Below, piece by piece: positions 1 through 11,338 of a DNA stretch of 64,000 bases (position 1 is its first letter; each line of letters opens with the position of its first letter). The notes under the pieces are model-generated. The model was given only the letters and a program-made list of their open reading frames with translations, did not search any database and had not been told where the DNA came from. This stretch comes from Utricularia gibba (Eukaryota > Streptophyta > Magnoliopsida > Lamiales > Lentibulariaceae): the NCBI GenBank assembly GCA_002189035.1, contig NEEC01000004.1, positions 5,270,001-5,334,000 on the forward strand, read 5' to 3'. A program made the position numbers and the translations under genes.

Positions 1-1046
1 TCAAAACGAATGCACCTATTAAAGAAAAATGGAAGACGAGAAATATTGGCCATGGTGAGAAACATACCTGGAGCTCTCGAAATTTGTACTTCTTAAGGCT
101 TTTTTGAGTAGCATCAGCGAGACGAACATTTCGTCCACGAACAACAGCCTGCAGCTTCACAATTCCATACATACAATAGAGAGTAGCAGCAGCCTGTCTT
201 CGCACCAAATGCCCACGAATAAGAGCCTGAAGCCTTATGATACCCTTCAAAGCCCGAAAAGCACGACGAGCCTGCCAAATATGAGAGATACAGTATGCAT
301 ACGCAGGGCTGGAATCAAGTAAGAATGCAAGGACTTGAACATTCTCTCTCTTCTTTTTTTGATCTGAACTGTATGCAGGGCTAAAATATATTACCACATA
401 GCCCTTGAAGGTTGCTTGGACTATTGCGGCAGCATGGTTTTGTCTCTCCTTCTCAGCATCGCTAACTGGAACTGAAGATGCTTGCGTTTCCGAACTTTCA
501 GCAATACCAGATGCAGTACTACACAGAACACCCGGCAAATCCACCTCAATGCCCGTGTTCTTTGTTCCATTTTCAGTCAGCTGCTGAGGAGCTGATATGA
601 CTGGAGAATCCTCCACAGGATTCTCTCCTGTTGTCCTAAAAGAAGTCTTTTTTTCAGGTGTAGCATTCTGCAAAGATATATTTAATTACAAAAAAACTTG
701 CCACAGAATTACAAATTTAACCATGAAGCAAACAGGCCAAATAAGAAATCAAAATAAACACAATCCCAGGTAACATCGTAAGAAGTTTTTCTCTTCATTT
801 TTTACAGCTTCAAAGTCATAACTGATGCAAACAGCACCACTCCCACATCTCAAAATTGTATAACACGGACTGAATATAAAACAAAAAGAAAATTTCAGCA
901 AAATTAGAAGCCAATAGAGCATAATACCTATTTGCAGAAAGCCCAGCAAGGATAAAAACATGTTTTCTTACCTTGAGTTGTCTGGATTTGGAATGCTTCT
1001 TTCCAAAAAGAACAGCCTTGATCCACCTCCCTGGAGACTTCCCCAT
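1..1046 (-). CDS. IQ67-domain (IQD28-32-type) calmodulin-binding scaffold protein, N-terminal part
   Basis: Three exons are visible: 972-1046, 395-667 and 68-271, all joined in frame at GT-AG sites; the gene continues beyond the left edge. Exon 1 encodes the typical IQD start MGKSPGRWIKAVLFGKK followed by a Ser/Lys-rich segment. Exon 2 is a low-complexity Ser/Thr/Pro-rich linker ending in the first half of an IQ motif (AAIVQATFKGYV). Exon 3 begins ARRAFRALKGIIRLQALIRG and holds the rest of the IQ67 domain with its regularly spaced IQ, 1-5-10 and 1-8-14 calmodulin-contact residues. The phase-0 intron splitting the first IQ motif is the family hallmark. IQD proteins bind calmodulin and associate with microtubules, the plasma membrane or the nucleus; that role is inferred from the family. 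The start is the ATG at 1046 because it gives the conserved MGKSPGRW start. Confidence 0.93.
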
Positions 1047-2472
1047 CAACAGTTCACTAAAAGAAACCACTAAACATCAAGACACGAACTTCTGAAGTAA
1101 CAAAGAGTTAGGTCATTTTGAGATATCTTGAAAATCATAAATTGGAACTATTTTAAGAAGATCGGACGAGAATGTCCCTCACACCGCACGGTCAGCCGCC
1201 AACTAACCAAAAAATTATACAAAAATAGCAAATGTACAATCTGCAGGGATGGAACAACCCTCATTAGCTAGTGCCAGCACTGTTTTCATCTCAGGGCTCA
1301 TGAAGAAAAACTAAAAACAAGAGTAGAAGAGAAACACTCAGCAAGATCTGCACTCACTTGCCCAGAACGAAAATACACAAATTTCGATGGATTTTGGCAC
1401 AATGTCACTCAGATCTGATATTTTATACCTGGAATAAAACTTCCTAACTGAAATTTTACAATTTGATGATCCTACAGAAGGAGGAGGCCCAGAGGTTTAA
1501 AATAAGGGGACCTGCCCAGTCAGCCCGGAATTCACTGCAGTGACATAAAGCAAAGATGAAAAACCCTGTAGTTGCAATGAATTAAATGTGGATGAATTTC
1601 TGAAATTTGAAGTGAACTCATAAAAGGGGACCTTCCATGATTCCATGACAGCCAGCAACATAAAGTCCCCCTCTTTTCCTCTCTCCGTCTCTGTCTCTCC
1701 CTGGGTATGTTATCTTCCTTCTCCCTTATTCCCTTGTGCTGCACAATGAAGAAGATTAAGCTGCTGAATACGACTGCACGTACCAACTGCAGGAATTATC
1801 GTCACCTCCAATACCAATTATTTTCATTGATTTTTTCCCCCCTCGAGTCTTCATTTTTAAACTCGGCTTATTTCATTTATGCTAAAACTATATAACAAAA
1901 ATAGCAAAAACCCCAAAAAAAGCCAACTTAGATTTTATTGTTTTCGGTCATCCCCAAACGGCTTCCAATTTTCGTATCGTGTACGGAATTTTGCGGGGCT
2001 TCGGACCCGGAGTTGCGGCCAAAGACATGAACATTGTCTGAATATTGTTTACCCTCTTCTATCTCACTGTTATTTGGCCTGGATCGGAAATTATTTTTAC
2101 CGTCTTGCATCAATGACGTGTTTCCAAGGCATGATGCAGGTAATATTCGAATAAATGCTGACCAAACACAAGGACCTGCAAAGCGCAATGCATGTAATAG
2201 ATATTCGAATAAATCGGGCGGTGGGTATACAAAAAAACCTCGAACAAATTAAACGTCGGCGCAACAAAGATACTGGGTAACGAGAAAACGAACACTCTAA
2301 CAAGAGGTTGTCCACCCTCTGACCTTCTGCCTCTTGTCAGCTAACTTCTTCACCGTGGCTGTCAGCATGTCCAGAACGTTTATGACTTGGTACCTTGAAC
2401 CATGGAAACGAAAAAAATCAGTCATTCTGATGGTAGTATAAAGATCATACGAAGACTTGCGAAAGCAGGGAG
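1047..2472. other. IQD upstream region and 3' flank of the VIH gene
   Basis: No coding exon could be supported here. The part next to 1046 should hold the 5' UTR and promoter of the IQD gene, including a pyrimidine-rich stretch around 1670-1740. The part next to 2472 should hold the 3' UTR of the VIH gene. Short open frames are present (for example at 1928-2188 minus) but none matches a family I know. Confidence 0.6.
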
Positions 2473-5400
2473 CTAGTGACTGACCAGCCGTTCCAACAAT
2501 GCTGCGCTTTTGGAGAAGTAGCCAGAGAATCCCTGAGGCATTGAGGGGGGAGGAAAATCTTCTTCCGGCATTGCGAAAGGGCGGATCATCTTCTCCATTT
2601 TGTCTAACGTTAAATAAGACCCACTTTCCTGCAGCCTTTCTGGACCCATAATAGGCAGGGTGTGCTCCTGCCGGAAAGCAGCTGCCTCGCTGTCGTCCCG
2701 CTAATAAAAGATTAAGGGAATTTACAAGAGTTGATGGTCATTAGTATCGTATCGAACGCATGACCAAGGAAATAGAAAGAACAAGAAGGTTTACCTCCAA
2801 GGGGGATAAATCAGCACCTCTACTAAATGTCATCTCTATGCGGAACCTCTTTGGATCTTCCAAGGGAACCTGCATTTTGTTTAAGACGTTCAGCATGGTG
2901 CAACATTTTCCGATTGTTTAGACGACTAAACTTGGAGATCCTTGGAACCTACCTCTGTGTTCTCAAACATTCTCAAAACAATGTAGCTCATGTAATCAAG
3001 TTCCTTGGTCTTATGCAAGCGGTGCAGAGCACTATCAGAAACCAGGCTGGGTTCTCCTGTATGGGAATCATCCAGGTTGCAATAACGAAGAACATTCATA
3101 ACTGAGTGGATGTGGGATTCCTGCCATTTTCTAGTGGTTAGAATATCGCCCGTGCAGGCACTTGGAAAGACTTTATGACTACGCAATATCCACAGCAAAA
3201 TGAGGCCTACTCACAGATGTAAAGTACAGTCTTGTGCGAACATGGCGTTCCGGTGTCCTCACATTTGCATACCTGAAAAAGGAAGCACCAAAACGCTGAA
3301 GGATGTCACAAGTGGCCAAGGAGAAAATGTGAATATTTATACTTTGGGTCAAGGCGATATTTAGTTTCTTTGTCATCATCATCATCTTGATCCATAGACC
3401 TTTCACCGGTAAAGCTGTTTCTTCTGGAGCCATTATTAGTACCATTAGACTTGGAATTATAGCATGTATCTTCTTTCCTACTCTCGGTGCTGTGTATTTC
3501 TAACTTGGATTCACTACTGCTCTTCAGTTCTGCAACACTGACTGCTTCTTCACGTGTATTTCTCAAATCAATCAATATTTTTCCAAGCAAGCGACGTGCG
3601 ATCTGCCATTCCATTTTACCACATGGGTGAGAGGTCTAGCAAAATGAGACTCATGAGAACAGTAAAATCAACAAGTCCATCCCAATATACTTTAGCAGCC
3701 ATGGTTCAAAAAGCTGGGTTTCTTAGGGTTGTGACAAGGTTTCAACGCAGTGTTATAACTATAATAGAAAATTGAACCGATAATTCGATAACCAAATTTA
3801 GTACAAACTCTACCTTTGCCCCAATTTTAAGCTTGTGACTTGGATTGATGCCATACTCATTGGGGATAACACCATCCGCAAGAAGCTAGAAGAAAAAAAG
3901 AACCAGAGTAACACCTGCGCATCAGCTCTCACACAAGCTCCAAACTGGAGAATGCTTGTTTTCCATAAAAAGGATACCCTTTCATTTAAAAAAACAAAGA
4001 AACAAACTGAAGACTTGAAGAATGAATGCTGGTGATGTAAGGGGATCAGTGGAAACATCATAAATTACAGGATTACCTGGACAATGTTGAAGAGTTCGTT
4101 TAAGCACTTCAGGTTTAGATGTGCATTGTGCAATAGATCATACCTATCACGGGTAAAGTGGCAACCAAACCAAATCTCAAAGAGAATAGCAGATAAAAAT
4201 GATAAGTGGATGATTGTATAACATTTCAGAAAAATTTCCAAGTGCATAACGAGTGAAAGTTTGTCTGCTCATGTATGCAGCTAAGGTAATAAAATCTTGA
4301 TATGGGATAAGCAGTGGATGAAGCGTAAGATTACATTTATATATAAATCAAATAAGATCGCAAAAAATACGAGTCAATAACTTCTTACTTGGAAGAGTCA
4401 TAAACATCAGGGATTTGTGTTATGTCAAACCGCCTGAGAATCTAATCGAGTTAGTACAAGTTCAAAGACAATGTTATCAAAGTTTGATTTCAAGAAACAA
4501 GAGCAATCATACCAAAAGAAAAGCAAAATATAATGAGGGATAAAACGTACCCTTTACGTTCATTATACAAGTCCCTCTCAAGTTTCCTCCAGCGAGCATA
4601 CATCAGAAGGAACCCCTCACTACCACAAGGCAACCCTGCAGCAATTCGATCAACATCTATATTCGTTTTACCAAGAGCCTTAGCCTGATCATATGGGAGA
4701 ATGACATCATATGAGCTTGTCTCAGCAAGCTCCTCATCTTCATCCTTGGCTAAAAGCTTTACTTGCTCAGTAACCTTCTTAGTCAACTCCACCTGATAAA
4801 GAGTTCGAAATTCACCAACAACCATCATGCCAACTTAAATTAGTTCATTATACAATTACAATCACGAGCAGCCCTTCCGTACCAATTTCGGTAAAAGTTC
4901 AAATGCATTTGGTGGAAGCCCAGCACCATCAACCATCCATGGCTTTTCCACCTGGAAAACGCTTTTCCCAACTTCCCGTGCAGATGTAATAATCTCATTT
5001 AATCTGGCCTGCGAATACAAATCATAATAAGGCATACACAAATAAGCAATGAAATTAGCAAGAAAATACATCTATATCAGTTCAAGTTGTTGACTTATTC
5101 ATAACCATAATCGGTCAAAAGATGTACAAGTATATTTTCTCAAACGCCTATTCATAGAGTTTGAAGTGCAAAGTGAAAGCTAGCCATACTGCAATTCATG
5201 TTTTCTAGGTGCTCAAGTTGAGACCAACCTTGGCCTCCTTTATTTCAACTCTGGCATTGTCAAGTCCATCCAACATGGAGGAGTCCTTGCTGACGAGAGA
5301 GACCTAGCCCACGAAAGTATTACGCAACTGAATTCATTGACACATAGGCCATTAGCGACATCAAAGTTTTTACTAACCAAAATAGGTGTCAACTGCCCTT

Positions 5401-8400
5401 CCAAATCAAGGAGTCCTTTGGCAAAAGCAGCTGCAGACATCTAATGATTGTAATACAAATAATAAAGTGAGCTGTCATGAAGCTATTTTGGATGCATTAA
5501 AATCACAAATCCAATGGAAATTTGTAAAGGATTTGTCATAGGAATATCCAGAGAAAAATAGACCCAGTGGCAAAAAACAGACTACACGGAGGTAACCTGC
5601 ACACGCCCTTCATCTGAGCTATATATCTTTAGGTCATGACGATATGTACTATGAAGCCGAAGCAGACCTGTGCCTTCACCTGAAAAACATAAAAAAAGAA
5701 AATAAAGTTTTAAAAAAAAAAGATCAAAGGTATTGCCATTGAGAGAGGAATCAAAGTCTTCAAAATAAACTGATGCGACTTGACCAAGATATCCTAATGG
5801 AGAAAACAAAGAATAGCAAACTCTACATGAATAAGATTTCATAGCCAGGCGCAACAGATTTATACAAGAAGACTACATGAATAAGATTTGTCAAAGGAAA
5901 AACAAAGCGTCTCTTTGACCATTTTCCTATGAAAATCTATTGGTTTATCATGTAGTTAAGTATCTACATCTTAAAATAGTTGAAAATGACTCAACAGGCA
6001 ACCCCAAACCTGGGTACATATTATTCCGGAAGTATCTACCCAGTTCTTCAGCCTACAAAGAGAGGTGCTAGGCTTTCAAGATTCAAGAAGAACAACGTTT
6101 TACAATCATCAATCTGTTCAACGAACAGTAAATTTCACCTGCTTTCTTCCAGCATGGGTAAGAACCCCTCCATACTTAAGAACCATCAAGGCCTCAGTTG
6201 GCCGCTCCTCTGGTTCCTCAGGATTAGATTCATTAACAGCAACCCACTTTAGTGGCTTGAGTTGAACCTTTCTGTAAATTCCAGAGAAATGCCCCCCCTA
6301 GTTCCAAGGCGGAAAAACAACACAAAGAACCATCTTCTCTCAAGAAGGGAACTCTTAAAATCAATGGCACTAGGCATAAAGAACCATCTTACCAAGTAAC
6401 ATGGTCAGTAACAGACTAAAAACACACCCACCAAACTAACCTCCTCAAGCACAGCTTTTACTTGGCGAAGCTTTTCAGAATGCTCAAAGTCATCTGGTTC
6501 GCTATCACTTTCTCGACCAGGCCTGTCAATAAAACCAATCATTAACACTAGGAGTCATATCATTTACATAAAAAAAAATCATTTGATAAGAAAGACCTAA
6601 TACGAGGTACTAAAGTTCGTGTTGCATCCAAAAGATCTTGCAACTGAACAGCACTTTTCAATTTTGTCTGCAGAATCATGAGCAAATGAAGAAAGATTAG
6701 AATGAAATTGTTGCAATAATGATGTGGCTAGACATGTGATTGAAGGCATTAACACTCAATTACACCTCAGTTCTGGCTCTTCCACCATTATATTTCAGCA
6801 TCAAATTTAGAAGCTTTTCCTCAGTAACTTTCAATTTCACTTTCTGCTTTGGAGTTCTGTCACCACTATTAAGCAAAACTTTGTTATTCCAACAGAAGAC
6901 AATGTAGAGACAAGGGACAATATACAGTATCTTACTGACGAATTATTGCAATCACACATCTCAGTTCTTCACTTTGTCCAAATGTACCAATTATCCCACT
7001 TCCTTGCCGTGTTAATCCTTCAGGTGGTTGCACCTCTTTGAGCTTCCATGGTAAAACAGGAGGAATCGTTGAAGACAGATGTGGAGCTCTCGCATCAAGG
7101 AATATCTTTCTCAAAACACAAGCAGCATCATCATAGTATCTGCATCATCAAGCATTTATAGTAAGGAACCTTAAAAAATAAGAGAAAATCGTAGTTTTTA
7201 AAAGGCTAGTAAGACACTAGGAGTATAGGTTATAACAGAATAATAAAGAGAAAGCTTTCCACTTTTTCAACAACACGTGTCCAAAAATTGGCATGAAGCC
7301 TTAATTTCAGAGAAGAATACATACAAAAGCATTGTATGGGTTATATAAAATTTACAGAGAAAAAAGCCCACATCCAAGAAGTTACTTGTAAGAGTTTTTC
7401 ACAAAGCTCCATCCATTGACATCACAAACATAGGACCTTCCTTCACTACGTAAAAGATCAAATCCACAAACCTGATACAGCATGAAAAAGAAAATTGTTT
7501 AAAAAAGAGACAAATCAAAGCGGAGAACTACTAGTATGCAAGGCTGGTCGGAGATATGCATACACACATAAAATTAGCAACGTAATGTTTCACCATCCAA
7601 ACACTTTGCAGTGCCGAATGGTCAAATCTAACTAGCTAAAAAACATGCAAGGCACACGGAAAGATGTACAGCATAATTAAAAAAAAAAAAACTTTGCCTA
7701 TTTGAAATGCACTCACAGCTTGGCTGAATGCAAGGCAAACGTCTCTTGAAATTTGCTTTTCAGCAGGGGTAAGAAGAACAGGGTACCTGACCTGCGAATG
7801 AAATCTCGCAGTCAATCAAATAATCTCGCAAGAGTCATGTTACCAACAAATCACTACTCCAAAATGTCAAACAAGACAATCGACTGTTTATAGCCTCTCC
7901 ATTGGGCTATGAAAAATTATGCAGAAGAACAAGCTTAACGTCCTAGATTCATGGTAAGCAATACTAGGACGCCCATGCATGTGAAAGAGAGCAGCATTTC
8001 AAATGAGCAGCCACTGATCGACAATCATCTTGAAATAGTATTAGGAAAACTTGCACATAGAAAATTCAATCTTCATGCGCACAAGGACAAAATATGGTGC
8101 ATAATAACCAACACTTACTTCCTTGCCATCAGGGTTTCTCATAACAACACCATCAACAACTGGAGATTTCCTTGCCTCTGCGTGGGCATACTCAGGACCT
8201 ACTGTATATACCTAAATAGATAAAGAAATAAACTTCCTGATATCAAAGGGAGAGAAAGATACATCTGAAGACATTAAAATAGCGATAATACCAAGCATTA
8301 AGAATTTTCCACGAAAAAATAGATAAGAATATCATCCTGAGAAATGAACAAGTAGAAAGGCACAGATAAAGACGGGGTTCCATCAATCCCCAGTTCCCCT

Positions 8401-10395
8401 TGGATGGGAGAAACCACAGTTGGGCAGTCAGAAAAACCAAAATCGCTAGAGAAGAAACAAGAACCTGATAATTCAACTTCATACTGCAAAGTAGAGATGA
8501 ATAAAACAAAAACCTTCACATCTGTTCCCCAGTTGGCATGAATTCCTCATATATGTAAGATCCAGCACGTCTCACTCTTCTAACATCGGGGCGAAATTCA
8601 CTTGAGCGATTACCAACCTGAAAAATAAGAAAACACACAAAATTAATTGAAAAATGGTATGAGGAGGAGTAGCTAAAATGCCACGCATGCATTTTATAAA
8701 TTCGGGAGGCTTGAACAGCAATGCGCCATGCCATCCCATACATCCAAACGCATGACTGCAAATGTTTAGTAAATCCAGCTAGATAGCATCTGTAAAAAAC
8801 TCAAGCTCATCCAAGTTTCTCTTCTTATTAATATGTACAATTCGTTAGAAAATTGACAATCTAACTCTTACCTTGCGAAACAACTCCTTCATTCCCCCAC
8901 CAGCTGAACTGGGGTAATATATCATAATTCTGTGATCATCACCTTCAAGTAAGAAGTTCAGCATAAGATAGATATTTTATGAGTAAATATAACACATATG
9001 TTGGCATTTCAAGGCATCAAACCGAAAATTCAGTTCCACGTGGCTCAGCACCATAGAAGGACAACAGGAAAAAAAAAAAGAAAAGAAAAGGCATAGCCCA
9101 AAAGAAGGTCCAAAATATTCAACAGCTTCAATTCAAGAATGTCCATCAAGTGGGTAACATGGCAACGCCAACTAGGACATAAAAAGTGCACAAACCCAGA
9201 ACAGGTACCTTCAATTGGTTTCTCAACAAAAGGCTTAAAAAAGCGCTTTCCATGGACCTCAACAAAATCATCCTCCTCGACAAAGTAATCCAGATCTTGA
9301 TTTGGGTATTCTCGGTTAACCAGTGCATATCTTGGAACAGGAACACCAAACATTTGAAGCCGCTGGACTCACAATAAACACCAACACAACAACAAAAGTG
9401 CCATTACATAAAAAGAGGAACAAAAAATAATGGTATCCCAAAGAAAAATCACAATGCAATGACAAATAATCAACAAGCCCTTCGTTTTCATTAATCTACA
9501 GTTTTTATATGGATAATTGGTTAAAGACACGAGTCCAAAAGTATGGCAAGGAAATATCAACAAACCTCATATACTTTCCTACGATCGTGAAGAAGATGTT
9601 GTTGGCTTAATTCATTTACCAGAAACGGCCTAAAATTTGGAATAAGCTGCAGTAGTTAGCTCGCTTAGACAAGTGAAATTGAATTTTTGTCATATAACCT
9701 TGGGTACGTAAGTTGCTTTAACTGCTTTACACAAACTTTGAAACATGTTTGGTGCTTGAACTGCAAGTAAGAAGAGTAGAAGCACAAACTTACTTTCTTA
9801 GCGCAGCATATTCTTCAGCCTTCTCTAAGGGAAAGGAAGAGGAATGAAAAGCAATCAAGCATTCACATATAGGCCAGCTACATTTAAGTTGGACAAAGGA
9901 CAATGTTAATGGAATGGAAACGAAACGATTCAATTCTGCCATTACGGACAACCAAGAACCTAGCATGAAAGCATGCACGGCAAATCCGAGAAATTTCACC
10001 TCTCAACAGGTTCCTCAAGAATGACCTTGTCCCCAAAATGCACAATCTACATAATATCAATTCGTTTGCAAACTCGTAAGGATCACTTAAAAGAAAAACT
10101 AATGGAAATGTGATCGAGTTACCGAAAAAAAATTCAACGACAGTACCTCGAATTCTCCGAACGCCTCTAGTCTCCGCAAAATCTCCAACATCGGAGGTGA
10201 AAAAACCTAAACAAATCCAAACGAGAAAAGTAACGTGAAAAGAAGAACACTAAAACAAGAAACGATGAGAAGAACATGAACAAAAGGTTATAATCTCTTG
10301 AGTGGAAAGCGCAACAGATCCCCGATCACCTTCTTCTCCATTACGCAAACTCCTACGGTTATTTTCTTCAGGACAACCTCTTCGTCGGCCTCCAT
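2473..10395 (-). CDS. VIH: VIH/PPIP5K-type inositol pyrophosphate kinase-phosphatase (one-base deficit at 8527-8530)
   Basis: Dual-domain enzyme that makes and breaks inositol pyrophosphates (InsP7/InsP8), linked in plants to phosphate and jasmonate signalling. More than 20 small exons are readable. The N-terminal ATP-grasp kinase half includes [41 protein letters not shown] and [19 protein letters not shown]. The histidine-acid-phosphatase half includes the [10 protein letters not shown] motif, whose catalytic His codon is split by the intron between about 6940 and 6865, plus [18 protein letters not shown]. The C-terminus reads [19 protein letters not shown] then TAG. The start ATG at 10395 gives [22 protein letters not shown]. 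Two oddities: exon 8514-8617 is 104 nt where the family needs 105, so the frame breaks in a C run at 8527-8530; and the exon 1-2 junction (EKK to VFSPPM) lacks about six residues found in Arabidopsis. Identity is secure; the exact Arabidopsis co-orthologue (VIH1 or VIH2) is not. Confidence 0.95.
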
Positions 10396-11338
10396 TCCGA
10401 GACGCCAAACCGATTCTTCCTCCTCAACAGGCTAACGTCCAAATCAAAAGAAAAATAAAAATCATCAACAAGAAACAAAAATACTCTAAAACATCGTGAA
10501 AAGTTTACGATAAGCACAATCGCCGTTGCCGCTGCCGGCTTCAGTGGTTCAGTTGGAAGTGAGAGGAACTAGCAAAGTGAAACTCGGAAAGGAAATGAGC
10601 GGAGAAGACAAATCTGGAATTCTGAACAAGAGGAGGATTCTGGTATATACTGAAGCGCTCCCGGCTTTTTAAGCCATGAGATTCTTAAAGATTTTCTGCG
10701 CCCTCAGTGGCTATCAATTAATTACCCCAACGCGATACTTAGGAGATCGTTAGCTGTCATTTTCCAAGCGTGTTTTTTCGTGAATGATCTCCGTTGGAGG
10801 AAATGACGCTTTTAGCCTTCCAGTCGTATTTGCGTAGTGTGTTTTATTTGGTAATCACCACATTCATGATTTGAGGTTTTATGGTAATTCCACACTGGAA
10901 AAAAAACCTTTCACCTAAAGAATGAAAACTGATGGTGCAGAAGAAGACACACTCACAAGAAAATAGATTATCTTGTTCCAAATAGAAGAAAATACAGAGA
11001 CTCGGAGATAGATAAAGATTTGCGCTCTCGGATTTGGGAGGAGGTAAGGAAGCAGCAGCCGCCGCCGCCGTGATTGTACGCTTCATAACAGTGGCGTTCG
11101 GATCCCTTTTCGACGTTCCTGCAGCTGACGTCGCCGTCCGCCGGAGCGGAAGCCATCACTAATATCGCCTCCTTCAAATTTGAATTTGTGGTGTCTACTG
11201 AAGACGCAGGCTCATGCTCATTTTCCTGTTTATATCTCTTCTTTGTTTCTTTTCTTTCGGGAAAACGCAATGCCTGGTTAATGGTTAAACCTCGGCTAAA
11301 ACCTCTGCATCTATTTGCTACCCGATGCTTTAACTGAA
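10396..11338. other. Divergent promoter region between the VIH and PPR genes
   Basis: The two genes diverge from this 0.94-kb stretch. A TATA-like TATATAC sequence near 10640-10650 could serve the minus-strand VIH gene and would leave a leader of roughly 200 nt. A minus-strand open frame at 10968-11270 (rich in Ser, Glu and Arg) reads partly like protein but matches nothing I know and lacks family support, so I do not call it a gene. Confidence 0.5.

Noticed and set aside
5980-6265. Plus-strand open frames of 66-90 residues inside the VIH gene
   Set aside because: They lie antisense to clear VIH exons and introns and show no family similarity.
10968-11270. Minus-strand ORF of 100 residues in the VIH-PPR promoter region
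   Set aside because: Low-complexity sequence without similarity to a family I know; most likely upstream leader or chance.
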